Shown: positions 43,495-52,110, counted from the stretch's first letter. The stretch: 64,000 nt of DNA from JASLBX01 sp035762665 (GCA_035762665.1 DASTNZ010000112.1:1-64000); one strand, 5' to 3'. Notes: generated by a model not told the origin, from the sequence alone. Numbers and translations are program-made.

Positions 43495-44279
43495 CGATCA
43501 TCCTCCTGGCTGTCTGAACCGCTGGTGCCCAGTGCCGGCCGGCCGCCTTCTGGCGCGGTCCACCCGTTCTGGTGAGCAAGCGTCAGCCCGGCCAGGCTGG
43601 CGGCGCCCGCCGCCGGGCCCTCCGCGGCGCGCCCGTCCGGGAATCCGGCCAGGATCCGGGCAGCCTGCTGCCACGTGCAGATACTCGGACCGCGGGTCGA
43701 GCGGACTTCTTCGCCGGACCGGAGCTTACCGACCAGCTCACGGGCGGACTGTGGGGTCTGGTTGTCCATGAACTCCCAGTTGACGACCATGACAGGAGCG
43801 AAATCGCAGGCCGCGTTGCACTCGACGTGTTCCAGCGAGATCTTGCCGTCCTCAGTCGTCTCGTCGTGCCCGATCCCGAGTTCCTCGGTTAGCTCGGACC
43901 AGATCTGGTCGCCGCCCATGATCGCGCACAGGGTGTTGGTGCAGACGCCGACGTGGTACTCGCCCATGGGGCGGCGCTTGTACATGGTGTAGAAGGTGGC
44001 AACGGCCGCCACTTCCGCCTCGGTGAGTCCGAGCTCCTCAGCGCACATCTCGATACCGGCGGGAGTCACGTATCCCTCGTACGCCTGCACCAGGTGCAAC
44101 ATCGGGAGCAGCGCGGACCGAGGCTCGGGGTAGCGCGCGATGATCTCGCGCATCTCGGCCCGGGCGGTCTCGTCCAGGGCGGTCTCGCGATCCGCACTCG
44201 GCTCCTTGTTTCCACCGCGTGCGATCTCACCCCGCTCGGGCAGCCACTCGGTGCGCTCAGCGGCTCGCTGCTCGGTCAC
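43491..44279 (-). CDS. nuoE: NADH-quinone oxidoreductase subunit E
   Basis: A 262-residue thioredoxin-like 2Fe-2S subunit (cluster N1a). Ligands appear as GVCTNTLCAIMGG and VECNAACDFAPV. The first ~30 residues are a polar extension, and a C-terminal ~60-residue Gly/Ala/Pro-rich tail follows the domain, as in other actinobacteria. The start overlaps the nuoD stop by four bases. Confidence 0.96.
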   Translation of the reverse strand: MTEQRAAERTEWLPERGEIARGGNKEPSADRETALDETARAEMREIIARYPEPRSALLPMLHLVQAYEGYVTPAGIEMCAEELGLTEAEVAAVATFYTMYKRRPMGEYHVGVCTNTLCAIMGGDQIWSELTEELGIGHDETTEDGKISLEHVECNAACDFAPVMVVNWEFMDNQTPQSARELVGKLRSGEEVRSTRGPSICTWQQAARILAGFPDGRAAEGPAAGAASLAGLTLAHQNGWTAPEGGRPALGTSGSDSQEDDR

Positions 44280-45637
44280 CTGTCGACACCTCCCATCACC
44301 GGGTCGATACTCGCCACGGCGACGACCACGTCGGCCACCATTCCTCCTTCACACATGGCCGCCATGGCCTGCAGGTTGTTGAAGGAGGGGTCGCGCAGGT
44401 GAACCCGCCACGGACGCGTTCCACCCTCGGAGACGACGTGTGCACCAAGCTCACCGCGAGGACTCTCGACGGCCTGGTAAACCTGGCCCGCGGGGACCCG
44501 GAATCCCTCCGTGACGAGCTTGAAGTGGTGGATCAGGCCCTCCATCGACTCGCCCATGATGTGCCGGATATGGTCCAGGGAGTTGCCCAAGCCGTCACCA
44601 CCCAAAGCCAGCTGCGCCGGCCAAGCGATCTTCTTGTCTGCGACCATCACGGGCCCGGGCTCCAGCCGGTCCAGGCACTGCTCGACGATCTTCAGCGATT
44701 CGTACATTTCGTGGAGCCGGATCAGGTACCGGCCGTACGAGTCACACGTGTCGACCGTTGGTACTTCGAACTCGTATGTCTCGTACCCGCAGTACGGCTG
44801 CGCCTTGCGCAGGTCGAACGGCAGCCCGGTCGAGCGCAGTACCGGGCCGGTGATGCCAAGCGCCGTGCAGCCGGTCAGGTCGAGGTGGCCGACGCCGACC
44901 GTCCGGCCCTTGAAGACCGGGTTCTCGTTAAGCAACTGCTCGTAGGTCGGCAGGTACTCACGCATCCAGCGGATGTACTCGCGGACGCTCTCGACCGCTC
45001 CGGGCGGCAGATCCTGGGCCACCCCGCCGGGCCGGATGTACGCATGGTTCATCCTTAGCCCGGTGATCAGTTCGAACAGATCCAGGGTGCGCTCGCGTTC
45101 GCGGAAGCCCTGGGTCATGACGGTCAGGGCACCGATCTCCATGCCGCCGGTGGCGATCGCCACCAGGTGGGAGGAGATCCGGTTGAGCTCCATCATCATC
45201 ACCCGGATGACGTTGGCCCGCTCCGGAACCTCGTCGGTGATGCCGAGCAGCCGCTCGACGCCGAGCACGTAGGCCGCCTCGTTGTAGAACGGCGAGAGGT
45301 AGTCGGCCCGGGTCAGGAACGTGACGCCTTGCATCCAGGTCCGGTACTCGGTGTTCTTCTCGATGCCGGTGTGCAGGTACCCGATGCCACAGCGGGCGTT
45401 GGTGACGGTCTCGCCGTCCAGCTCGAGGATCAGCCGCAGCACCCCGTGAGTGGACGGGTGCTGTGGGCCCATGTTGACCACGATGCGCTCCTGGCCCGCG
45501 ATGGCCGCATCGACGACCTCATCCCAGTCGTCTCCGGTCACGGTGTAGACCGGGCCCTCGGTGGTCTCGCGGACCCCGGCGTCGGGCGGTTCGTCGCCGG
45601 CCGTCGCGGCAAAAGTCACATCGTCGAGATTGCTCAT
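44276..45637 (-). CDS. nuoD: NADH-quinone oxidoreductase subunit D
   Basis: The 453-residue subunit lines the quinone site together with NuoB. Recognisable segments are MGPQHPSTHGVLRLILELDG with the quinone-contact His, GYLHTGIEKNTEYRTWMQ, and the C-terminal YQAVESPRGELGAHVVSEGG. The last motif, DPVMGGVDR, ends the protein in the usual way. Its ATG overlaps the nuoC stop by one base (TGATG). Confidence 0.97.
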   Translation of the reverse strand: MSNLDDVTFAATAGDEPPDAGVRETTEGPVYTVTGDDWDEVVDAAIAGQERIVVNMGPQHPSTHGVLRLILELDGETVTNARCGIGYLHTGIEKNTEYRTWMQGVTFLTRADYLSPFYNEAAYVLGVERLLGITDEVPERANVIRVMMMELNRISSHLVAIATGGMEIGALTVMTQGFRERERTLDLFELITGLRMNHAYIRPGGVAQDLPPGAVESVREYIRWMREYLPTYEQLLNENPVFKGRTVGVGHLDLTGCTALGITGPVLRSTGLPFDLRKAQPYCGYETYEFEVPTVDTCDSYGRYLIRLHEMYESLKIVEQCLDRLEPGPVMVADKKIAWPAQLALGGDGLGNSLDHIRHIMGESMEGLIHHFKLVTEGFRVPAGQVYQAVESPRGELGAHVVSEGGTRPWRVHLRDPSFNNLQAMAAMCEGGMVADVVVAVASIDPVMGGVDR

Positions 45638-46548
45638 CAGTTGTACGCCCTCCGCTCGTCGGGTGGCGGGATTGTCGCGCCCTTGTACTCAACCGGGATG
45701 CCGCCAAGCGGGTAGTCCTTGCGCTGTGGGTGGCCCACCCAGTCGTCGGGCATCTCGATCCGGGTCAGCGCCGGATGCCCGTCGAAGATGATCCCGAAGA
45801 AGTCGTACGTTTCGCGCTCGTGCCAGTTGTTACCCGGATACAGGTCGACGATCGACGGGATATGCGGATCTTCGTCCGGACAGGCCACCTCGACCCGCAG
45901 CCGACGGTTGTGCGTGATCGACAGGAAGGGGTAGACCGCGTGCAACTCGCGGCCGGTCTCCTCCGGGTAATGAACACCGCTGACGCCCAGGCACATCTCG
46001 TACCTGAGCGCCGGGTCGTCTCTCAGGGCTCGGGCGACTGCGACGAGGTGTTCGCGCCGCACGAAGAGGGTCAACTCCCCGCGATCGACGAGCACCCGCT
46101 CCACGGCCGCGCCGAAGCTGGGCAATGCCGTGTCCAAGGCGTCTCCGACGGCGTCAAACTCGTCGCCCCACGGCCGGGGCGTCGAGCCATACCGGATCGG
46201 GCTGGTGTCTCGGGCCACGAGCCGCCCGTAGCCCGACGTGTCGCCCGTGTCGGTCACCCCGAACATGCCACGGCGGGACGGGTGGGCCGGTGGCGGGCCA
46301 GCCTCCTCCTCCTCGGGCGCCTCCGCCGGCAGGTCACCAGGCCCGGCGACGACTGCTTCGGCACTGGTTGTCTTCTCGGCGCCGACCCTGTCCCCGGCGC
46401 CGGACTCTTCCGTCGGCTGCTCCGGCAGCTCCTCGGCGTCAGGTGCGGCAGCCGGCTCCTCCGTGCCCGCGGCAGCGGCTGTGGCCTCGTCCTTCTCTGG
46501 CGACCGGTCGCCGCGCGCGCTTTCCTCGTTGCTCATCTGGTCGCTCAC
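45637..46548 (-). CDS. nuoC: NADH-quinone oxidoreductase subunit C with acidic N-terminal extension
   Basis: The conserved NuoC domain covers about residues 150-300 of 303, including LYPGNNWHERETYDFFGIIF and the C-terminal PQRKDYPLGGIPVEYKG. Before it lies ~95 residues of Glu/Ala/Pro-rich low complexity (for example EEPAAAPDAEELPEQP), absent from E. coli or Thermus NuoC. I start at the GTG 46548, which overlaps the nuoB stop as GTGA. NuoC is separate from NuoD here. Confidence 0.95.
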   Translation of the reverse strand: MSDQMSNEESARGDRSPEKDEATAAAAGTEEPAAAPDAEELPEQPTEESGAGDRVGAEKTTSAEAVVAGPGDLPAEAPEEEEAGPPPAHPSRRGMFGVTDTGDTSGYGRLVARDTSPIRYGSTPRPWGDEFDAVGDALDTALPSFGAAVERVLVDRGELTLFVRREHLVAVARALRDDPALRYEMCLGVSGVHYPEETGRELHAVYPFLSITHNRRLRVEVACPDEDPHIPSIVDLYPGNNWHERETYDFFGIIFDGHPALTRIEMPDDWVGHPQRKDYPLGGIPVEYKGATIPPPDERRAYN

Positions 46549-47105
46549 CGGAGCAGACCCTTCATCTCGTGCGTCGGGGCGGCGGTGAGCGCGGCCCGCT
46601 CGGCCTCCTCCTCGGCCCGCGAGCGGTTGACGCCGAGGGGCTCGTTGGCCACCTTCTCGTGCAGCTTGAGGATCGCGTCCATCAGCATCTCCGGTCGCGG
46701 CGGGCAACCGGGCAAGTAGACGTCGACCGGGACGATGTGGTCGACACCCTGGACGATTGCGTAGTTATTGAACATTCCGCCAGTGCTCGCGCACACGCCC
46801 ATCGACAACACCCACTTGGGGTTCGGCATCTGGTCGTAGATCTGCCGCAGCACCGGCGCCATCTTCTGGCTCACCCGGCCAGCGACGATCATCAGGTCGG
46901 CCTGGCGCGGCGAAGCGCGGAAAACCTCCATGCCGAACCGAGCCGAGTCGTGGCGTGGGCTGCCGAAGGACATCATTTCGATCGCACAGCACGCGAGCCC
47001 GAACGTCGCGGGCCACATCGAGCTCTTGCGCGCCCAGCCGGCGAACTTCTCCAACGACGTCAGCAGGACGCCGGAAGGCAACCTCTCCTCGATACCCACC
47101 GTCAC
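46545..47105 (-). CDS. nuoB: NADH-quinone oxidoreductase subunit B
   Basis: The 186-residue subunit holds cluster N2, the last electron carrier before quinone. Ligands are Cys39-Cys40 (LACCAIEM), Cys105 (GVCASTGG) and Cys134 (PGCPPRPE). The start is a GTG at 47105. A 56-bp gap separates it from nuoA. The orphan NuoB-like protein at 22960 shares these motifs but differs elsewhere. Confidence 0.97.
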   Translation of the reverse strand: MTVGIEERLPSGVLLTSLEKFAGWARKSSMWPATFGLACCAIEMMSFGSPRHDSARFGMEVFRASPRQADLMIVAGRVSQKMAPVLRQIYDQMPNPKWVLSMGVCASTGGMFNNYAIVQGVDHIVPVDVYLPGCPPRPEMLMDAILKLHEKVANEPLGVNRSRAEEEAERAALTAAPTHEMKGLLR

Positions 47106-47161
47106 ACTCGCCTTCTCACTCGCTGCGCTCGCCGTTCGCTACCCAAAGCCACGCTTGCCTC

Positions 47162-47521
47162 CTAGTCCCAGTCCAGCCCGCCACGGCGCCACTCATAGAC
47201 GTACGGCACTGTGATCAGGAACAGGAACGTCACCATCGCGACGAAGCCGAACAGACCCAGGTGATCGAATCGCACCGCCCACGGGTACAAGAACACGATC
47301 TCGATGTCGAAGATGATGAATGTCATCGCGGTGAGGTAGTACTTCACGGGGAATTTACCGCCACCGACCGGCTGCGGTGTCGGCTCGATCCCGCACTCGT
47401 AGGAGTCGACCTTGGCGCGGTTGAACGTCCGCCTACCCACCAGTTGCGATGTCACCAGGGTGCCCACCGCAAAGATCGCGGCCAGGGCGATCAGCCCGAT
47501 GATCGGCACGTACGGGTTCAT
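47162..47521 (-). CDS. nuoA: NADH-quinone oxidoreductase subunit A
   Basis: The 119-residue first subunit of the operon has three helices and the loop KVDSYECGIEPTPQPVG around residue 42, with the conserved Cys-containing YECG motif. It starts at the ATG 47521 behind a ggaga-rich Shine-Dalgarno. The 91 bases to the end of the upstream reductase gene could hold a nuo promoter, but no convincing -35/-10 pair is visible. Confidence 0.97.
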   Translation of the reverse strand: MNPYVPIIGLIALAAIFAVGTLVTSQLVGRRTFNRAKVDSYECGIEPTPQPVGGGKFPVKYYLTAMTFIIFDIEIVFLYPWAVRFDHLGLFGFVAMVTFLFLITVPYVYEWRRGGLDWD

Positions 47522-47612
47522 CCGACCCCCTCTCCACCGGCGTACAGCGTCCCCATGCTAGTGACGCAGATCACGTTGGTCCTCCGGAACACACCAGTCT
47601 CCTCATGCGCCC

Positions 47613-48905
47613 TCACGCGGCCGGCGCCAGCCGGGTCAGGGTGTTGATCAGACGGTCGTAGACGTCGCCGTCTCGGCGATCGGTCAGGTTGGCCAGCAAC
47701 TTGAGCACCAGCCGCATCAGCGACGGGTGTGGCAACCCGTGCCGAGTGCACAGCTTCATGATGCGCGGATCGCCGATCAACTTAACGAAGATCCGCCCGA
47801 GCGTGTAGTAACCGCCGTGCTCCTGCTTGAGCGCGGCTGGATAACCAAGTAGCACTCGCTCCTGCTGTTCCGCGGTCGAGCGGGCCAGGGCATCCGCGAT
47901 TACGGTCGCTGCCAAGCTCGCCGCCTCCATCGCGTAGTCGATGCCCTCGCCGTTGAACGGGTTGACCATCCCGCCAGCATCGCCGACCAGGAGCAGCCCC
48001 CGCGAGTAGTGGGGTTGTCGGTTGAATGCCATCGGCAGGGCGGCGCTGCGAATCGGGCCGACCTGGTTCTCCTCAGTGAATCCCCAGTGCTCCGGCGTCT
48101 GCGAGACCCACCGCTTGAGCAGTTGCCGGTAGTCGACCTGCCGGAATGCCGTCGACGTGTTCAGGATGCCGAGACCGACGTTGCTAGTACCGTTTCCCGT
48201 CCCGAAGATCCAGCCGTAACCCGGGAGCAGCTCCTCGCGGCGGTGCTGGTTACGAACTGGAAGCTCCAGCCACGACTCCATCCAGTCGTCGTCGTGCCTC
48301 GGCGTGGTGAAGTATGTCCGCACGGCCACACCCATCGGCCGGTCGTCTCGCTTGTGGATGCCCATCGCGGTCGCGAGCCGGGACGACACACCGTCTGCTG
48401 CGACCACGAGCGGCGCCCGGTAGATGACCTCCTCGCCCGCCGCCCGGCCCCGCTCGTCCATCGGCTTCGCCGTTACGCCGACGATGCGGCCGGTCCGATC
48501 GTCGATAACTGGCCCCGTAACGTTCGTACTCTCGCGAAGCCGAGCCCCGGACTTCTCGGCGTGCCGGGCGAGGATCTCGTCGAAGTCCAGCCGGGTCCGG
48601 ACCAGGCCGTAGTTGGGATAACTCGCCAGATCCGGCCACGGCATCTCGATCCGCATCCCGCCGCCGATGACGCGAAGCCCGTGGTTTCGAATCCAGCCTG
48701 GCGCCGAGATATCGATGCCCATCCGAACGAGCTGCCGGACCGCTCGCGGGGTGAGCCCATCGCCGCATATCTTGTCGCGCGGGAACGCGGCCTTCTCCAG
48801 CACGAGGACGTCGAGTCCGGCCCGCGCCAGGTAATACGCCGTCGTCGAGCCTGCGGGTCCAGCGCCTACGACGATGACTTCGGCGTCGTTGGCCGTTGGG
48901 CTCAT
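47613..48905 (-). CDS. Geranylgeranyl reductase family FAD-dependent oxidoreductase (MenJ-like)
   Basis: A 430-residue flavoprotein with an N-terminal dinucleotide fold (VIVVGAGPAGSTTAYYLARA), the CGDGLTPRAVRQL segment, and the FAD motif GLLLVGDAGGMVNPFNGEGI near residue 300. It belongs to the geranylgeranyl reductase family. In mycobacteria MenJ saturates one isoprene unit of menaquinone-9. That role is likely here because the gene lies directly before nuoA on the same strand and after menG; chlorophyll or archaeal lipid functions can be excluded by the host. A shared transcript with nuo is possible. Confidence 0.88.
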   Translation of the reverse strand: MSPTANDAEVIVVGAGPAGSTTAYYLARAGLDVLVLEKAAFPRDKICGDGLTPRAVRQLVRMGIDISAPGWIRNHGLRVIGGGMRIEMPWPDLASYPNYGLVRTRLDFDEILARHAEKSGARLRESTNVTGPVIDDRTGRIVGVTAKPMDERGRAAGEEVIYRAPLVVAADGVSSRLATAMGIHKRDDRPMGVAVRTYFTTPRHDDDWMESWLELPVRNQHRREELLPGYGWIFGTGNGTSNVGLGILNTSTAFRQVDYRQLLKRWVSQTPEHWGFTEENQVGPIRSAALPMAFNRQPHYSRGLLLVGDAGGMVNPFNGEGIDYAMEAASLAATVIADALARSTAEQQERVLLGYPAALKQEHGGYYTLGRIFVKLIGDPRIMKLCTRHGLPHPSLMRLVLKLLANLTDRRDGDVYDRLINTLTRLAPAA

Positions 48906-49165
48906 GCGGTCCTCAGTGCGGTGGTCGGCGGGCTCGTGAAACCGTTCACGAGCACATTTCCACGCCAGTCTAGGGCCACGTGGGTGGTCCTTTCACGCGG
49001 GGGGACTCCCTATTCGACCTGCAGATTTACGCTTCATCGGCGTTGCCAAATTCGTCAGCCCAGGCCCCCTATTCCGGGCCACGTGTCAAGATCGAAGTGA
49101 AGGTAGGCGCGCTGTCTGATCAACGGAGCTGGGCCGCGGTAATGCGATGGCACGCCGCAGGGTGC

Positions 49166-49855
49166 TCAGTGCGCGGTGGCGTGGTGTATTGCGACGATGC
49201 CGCCGGTCAGGTTGCGCCACTTCACCTGCGTCCACCCCGCACTCGCGATCGCAGCCGCCAGGGCCCGCTGGTCCGGCCACGCGGGAATGGACTCGCCAAG
49301 GTAGACGTACGCCTCGGCGTTGCTCGCGACTCGCCTGGCGATCGCCGGGATCGCTCGCATCAGGTACTCGAGGTACACGCGGCGGAACGGGTTCCATGTC
49401 GGATGGCTGAACTCGCACAGCACCAGCCGGCCGCCCGGCCTGGTCACTCGCAACATCTCCCCCAGGGCGACCTCTGGGTCGGCGACGTTCCGTAGGCCGA
49501 ACGAGATGGTCACTGCGTCGAAGGCCCGGTCGGCGAAGGGGAGCCGCATGGCATCGCCGGCCACGAACGGCAACGATGGCCGCCGGCGGCGACCTTCGCG
49601 GAGCATGCCGAGCGAAAAATCGCACGGGACGACAAACCCGCCCGCGGCCGCGAATGGTGCGCTTGACGTGCCGGTGCCCGCCGCGAGGTCGAGAACGCGT
49701 TCACCAGGCCGCGCCGCCACGGCCCGCTCTACTGCACGCCGCCAGAGTCGGTCCTGCCCGAGCGAGATCACATCGTTTGTGCGGTCGTACCGGTCGGCGA
49801 CATCGTCGAACATCGCCGCAACCTCATGCGGCTGCTTGTCCAGAGAGGCGCGCAT
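49166..49855 (-). CDS. menG: Demethylmenaquinone methyltransferase
   Basis: MenG (UbiE family) adds the ring methyl group in the last step of menaquinone synthesis. The 229-residue protein starts MRASLDKQPHEVAAMFDDVA and has DRYDRTNDVISLGQDRLWRR, motif I VLDLAAGTGTSSAPFAAAG, and the family signature FDAVTISFGLRNVADPEVAL. The ATG at 49855 or the GTG just before it (49858) can be the start; the longer frame upstream is not conserved. Downstream on the same strand lie the reductase and nuo genes. Confidence 0.94.
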   Translation of the reverse strand: MRASLDKQPHEVAAMFDDVADRYDRTNDVISLGQDRLWRRAVERAVAARPGERVLDLAAGTGTSSAPFAAAGGFVVPCDFSLGMLREGRRRRPSLPFVAGDAMRLPFADRAFDAVTISFGLRNVADPEVALGEMLRVTRPGGRLVLCEFSHPTWNPFRRVYLEYLMRAIPAIARRVASNAEAYVYLGESIPAWPDQRALAAAIASAGWTQVKWRNLTGGIVAIHHATAH

Positions 49856-49936
49856 CACGAGCGTCCAGGGTAGTTCGCTGTGAGATAACCCGTTGCCTTG
49901 CAGGCACCGGTGACCGTACGGTCTGAGGTACACGGG

Positions 49937-49994
49937 AAAGGAGGTGGTCCGCAGTATGTATAGCTCTGGGACTCGTGAGGTGACCGCCCGCTAG
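49937..49994 (+). CDS. 12-codon ORF behind an extended Shine-Dalgarno
   Basis: The ORF at 49956-49994 encodes MYSSGTREVTAR. It is preceded by aaaggaggtggtcc (49937-49950), which matches 13 of 14 bases of the full complement of the 16S rRNA 3' end (aaaggaggtgatcc), ten bases from the aaaggaggt end to the ATG. Such long complementarity is rare. It may be a leader peptide for a downstream RNA structure, a small protein, or a ribosome-trapping RNA. I recall similar short frames in other actinobacteria but cannot verify it here. Confidence 0.45.
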
Positions 49995-50064
49995 GAGCGT
50001 TCACCGCTCGCCACGTGCAGCGCGCCAGCGCTCCGCGCAGCGGGCAATCCCAAGGACAGTCACC

Positions 50065-50143
50065 CAGCCCGCGGGCCCCCGGACCTTGTCCCTCCGGGCC
50101 GACGGACGCCTCGCTGCGGACGCCGGAAGTGGCCCGCGGGCTG
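50065..50143. ncRNA. 79-nt structured element closed by a 13-bp perfect stem
   Basis: Arms cagcccgcgggcc (50065-50077) and ggcccgcgggctg (50131-50143) are perfectly complementary. Inside, ccgga (50079-50083) pairs with tccgg (50093-50097), and cggacgcc is repeated at 50103-50110 and 50117-50124, giving a multi-branched fold. On the + strand it is followed by ccttttg, like a terminator. It may be the 3' end of a small RNA starting near 49937, or a terminator serving pdxH on the other strand. Confidence 0.45.
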
Positions 50144-50164
50144 CCTTTTGCCCGAAACAAAGCC

Positions 50165-50827
50165 TCAGGGCGCCAACCGCTCCAGGCGCCAGGTGGCCGA
50201 ATCGGCAATCCGGACGTACAGGAGACGGTCATGCAGACGCGCCGGGCCACCCTGCCAGAACTCGAACGAGTCAGGCGACACCCGGAAGCCGCCCCAGAAG
50301 TCGGGCAGTGGCACGGCACCGGTGAACCGTGCAGCCATCGCCGCCGCATTGTGCTCCAGCTCGTCCCGAGAGCCGATCACGGAGGATTGTGCGCTCGCCC
50401 ACGCTCCGAGCTGAGACTCCCTGGGCCGGGTCGCCCAGTACGCAGCAGCCTCGCCCCGGGGCACCTGCGCTGCCGTTCCTGTCACAACAACTTGGCGCTC
50501 CATGGCGAACCACGGAAAGCAGAGCGACACGGCCGGGTTCGCCGCGATCTCAACGGCCTTGCGTGACCCCAAATTCGTATAGAACACGAAACCCGTGTCA
50601 TCGAGTTCTTTGAGTAGTAGGAGCCGCGCACTGGGCCGTCCGGATGCATCGGCGGTCGCGAGAACCATCGCGTTAGGCTCGGCCAGACCGGCCTCGATGG
50701 CGGCAGCCAGCCAGGTGCGAAAGAGCTCGAATGGATCAGCTGGAGCACCGGATTCGAGCAGCCGGCCACTTAAGTACGAGCGGCGCATCGCCGACAGATC
50801 CTCGCCCACGGCCGATAAGCCTGCCAT
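50165..50827 (-). CDS. pdxH: Pyridoxamine 5'-phosphate oxidase
   Basis: PdxH is an FMN enzyme that makes pyridoxal phosphate from PMP or PNP in B6 salvage. The 220-residue protein has the family order: MRRSYLSGRLLESGAPADPF, MVLATADASGRPSARLLLLK, GFVFYTNLGSRKAVEIAANP, and the C-terminal RLHDRLLYVR with WRLERLAP, which completes the FMN and PLP sites. The ATG at 50827 begins the conserved part; no strong Shine-Dalgarno is seen. It is divergent from citA. Confidence 0.94.
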   Translation of the reverse strand: MAGLSAVGEDLSAMRRSYLSGRLLESGAPADPFELFRTWLAAAIEAGLAEPNAMVLATADASGRPSARLLLLKELDDTGFVFYTNLGSRKAVEIAANPAVSLCFPWFAMERQVVVTGTAAQVPRGEAAAYWATRPRESQLGAWASAQSSVIGSRDELEHNAAAMAARFTGAVPLPDFWGGFRVSPDSFEFWQGGPARLHDRLLYVRIADSATWRLERLAP

Positions 50828-51006
50828 GAGTAGGCTGCCAATCGTCCGGACGATGTGGGATATCGCACAGACACCGGGGCATAAGTTGTTCAAGCCCTAC
50901 AGCCACACGGCAGAATGGATCGTTGACCGACCAACTATCCCGTCAAACGACGCACCATGACGTTTGGCGCAATGCGGGGGGCCACGAGAAACCCTAGGGA
51001 GCGTGC

Positions 51007-52110
51007 ATGTCCGACGTTCAGCATGGTCTTGAAGGTGTCATCGCCTTCGAGACGCAGATCGCCGAGCCCGACAAGGAAGGCAGCGCGCTGCGCTATCGCG
51101 GTGTCGACATCGAAGATCTGGTCGGCCATGTCCCGTTCGAGAATGTCTGGGGGTTGCTGGTTGACGGTGCCTTCCAGCCAGGACTACCTCCGGCCGAGCC
51201 GTTCCCGATCCCGGTGCATTCCGGCGACGTCCGTGTCGACGTGCAGAGTGCACTGACCATGCTGGCCCCGGCCTGGGGTTTCCAGCCACTGCTGGACATC
51301 TCCGATGAGCAGGCACGAGAGGACCTCGCCCGGTCGGCCGTGATGGCGCTGTCTTTCGTCGCACAGTCTGCGCGCGGCATCGGGCTGCCGATGGTCCCTC
51401 AGCGCGAGATCGACAAGGCTCGGACGATCGTCGAGCGATTCATGATCCGGTGGCGTGGCGAGCCCGATCCGGCACACGTCAAGGCTGTCGACGCGTATTT
51501 CACATCCGCCGCCGAACATGGCATGAACGCCTCTACGTTCACCGCCCGGGTGGTTGCGTCGACCGGAGCCGACGTCGCGGCGTCGCTGTCCGCGGCCGTC
51601 GGCGCGATGAGCGGACCGCTGCACGGCGGAGCCCCGTCCCGTGTTCTCGCCATGATCGAAGAGATCGAGCGCACCGGCGACGCGACCGGATACGTAAGGC
51701 GAGTGCTCGACAACGGTGAGCGGTTGATGGGGTTCGGGCACCGCGTCTACCGTGCCGAGGATCCGCGGGCGCGGACGCTGCGCCGCGTCGCTCGTGAGCT
51801 GAAGGCTCCGCGATACGAGGTCGCCGAAGTCTTCGAAAAGGCGGCGCTCGCCGAGTTGGCCGAGCGCAAGCCAGACCGCGTCCTCGCGACCAATGTGGAG
51901 TTCTGGGCGGCCATCGTGCTCGACTACGCCGAGGTCCCGGCGAACATGTTCACCTCGATGTTCACATGCGCGCGAACCGCAGGCTGGAGTGCACACATCC
52001 TGGAGCAGAAGCGCACCGGCCGACTGGTCCGGCCGTCGGCGAAGTACTCCGGCCCGGCGTCGCGTGCTCCCGACACCGTGGCGGGCTGGAGCCCAGACTG
52101 GGCGGCCTGA
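51007..52110 (+). CDS. citA: Citrate synthase 2 (CitA type)
   Basis: A 367-residue citrate synthase resembling actinobacterial CitA along its length. Active-site regions are MSGPLHGGAPS and MGFGHRVYRAEDPRA with the two His, and the Arg segment FTCARTAGWSAHILEQKRTG. As in the paralogue at 10540, the classical catalytic Asp position is Glu (ATNVEFWAAIVLDYA). The start ATG is preceded by gggagcgtgc. The main GltA-type enzyme is not in this window. Neighbours pdxH and serC do not share the pathway, so it is probably transcribed on its own. Confidence 0.92.
   Translation: MSDVQHGLEGVIAFETQIAEPDKEGSALRYRGVDIEDLVGHVPFENVWGLLVDGAFQPGLPPAEPFPIPVHSGDVRVDVQSALTMLAPAWGFQPLLDISDEQAREDLARSAVMALSFVAQSARGIGLPMVPQREIDKARTIVERFMIRWRGEPDPAHVKAVDAYFTSAAEHGMNASTFTARVVASTGADVAASLSAAVGAMSGPLHGGAPSRVLAMIEEIERTGDATGYVRRVLDNGERLMGFGHRVYRAEDPRARTLRRVARELKAPRYEVAEVFEKAALAELAERKPDRVLATNVEFWAAIVLDYAEVPANMFTSMFTCARTAGWSAHILEQKRTGRLVRPSAKYSGPASRAPDTVAGWSPDWAA

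Larger units (their letters stand above)
49856..50164. other. 309-bp region with short ORF and folded RNA candidates
   Basis: The region separates menG from pdxH, both on the minus strand. On the plus strand it holds a near-perfect extended Shine-Dalgarno, a 12-codon ORF and a strongly folded, GC-rich stretch that ends in cttttg. These are listed separately. Nothing else is recognised. Confidence 0.6.

Noticed and set aside
49937..49950. 16S rRNA fragment
   Set aside because: Only the 14 bases complementary to the anti-Shine-Dalgarno match. Flanking bases do not resemble the 16S gene end, so a ribosome binding site is the simpler reading.
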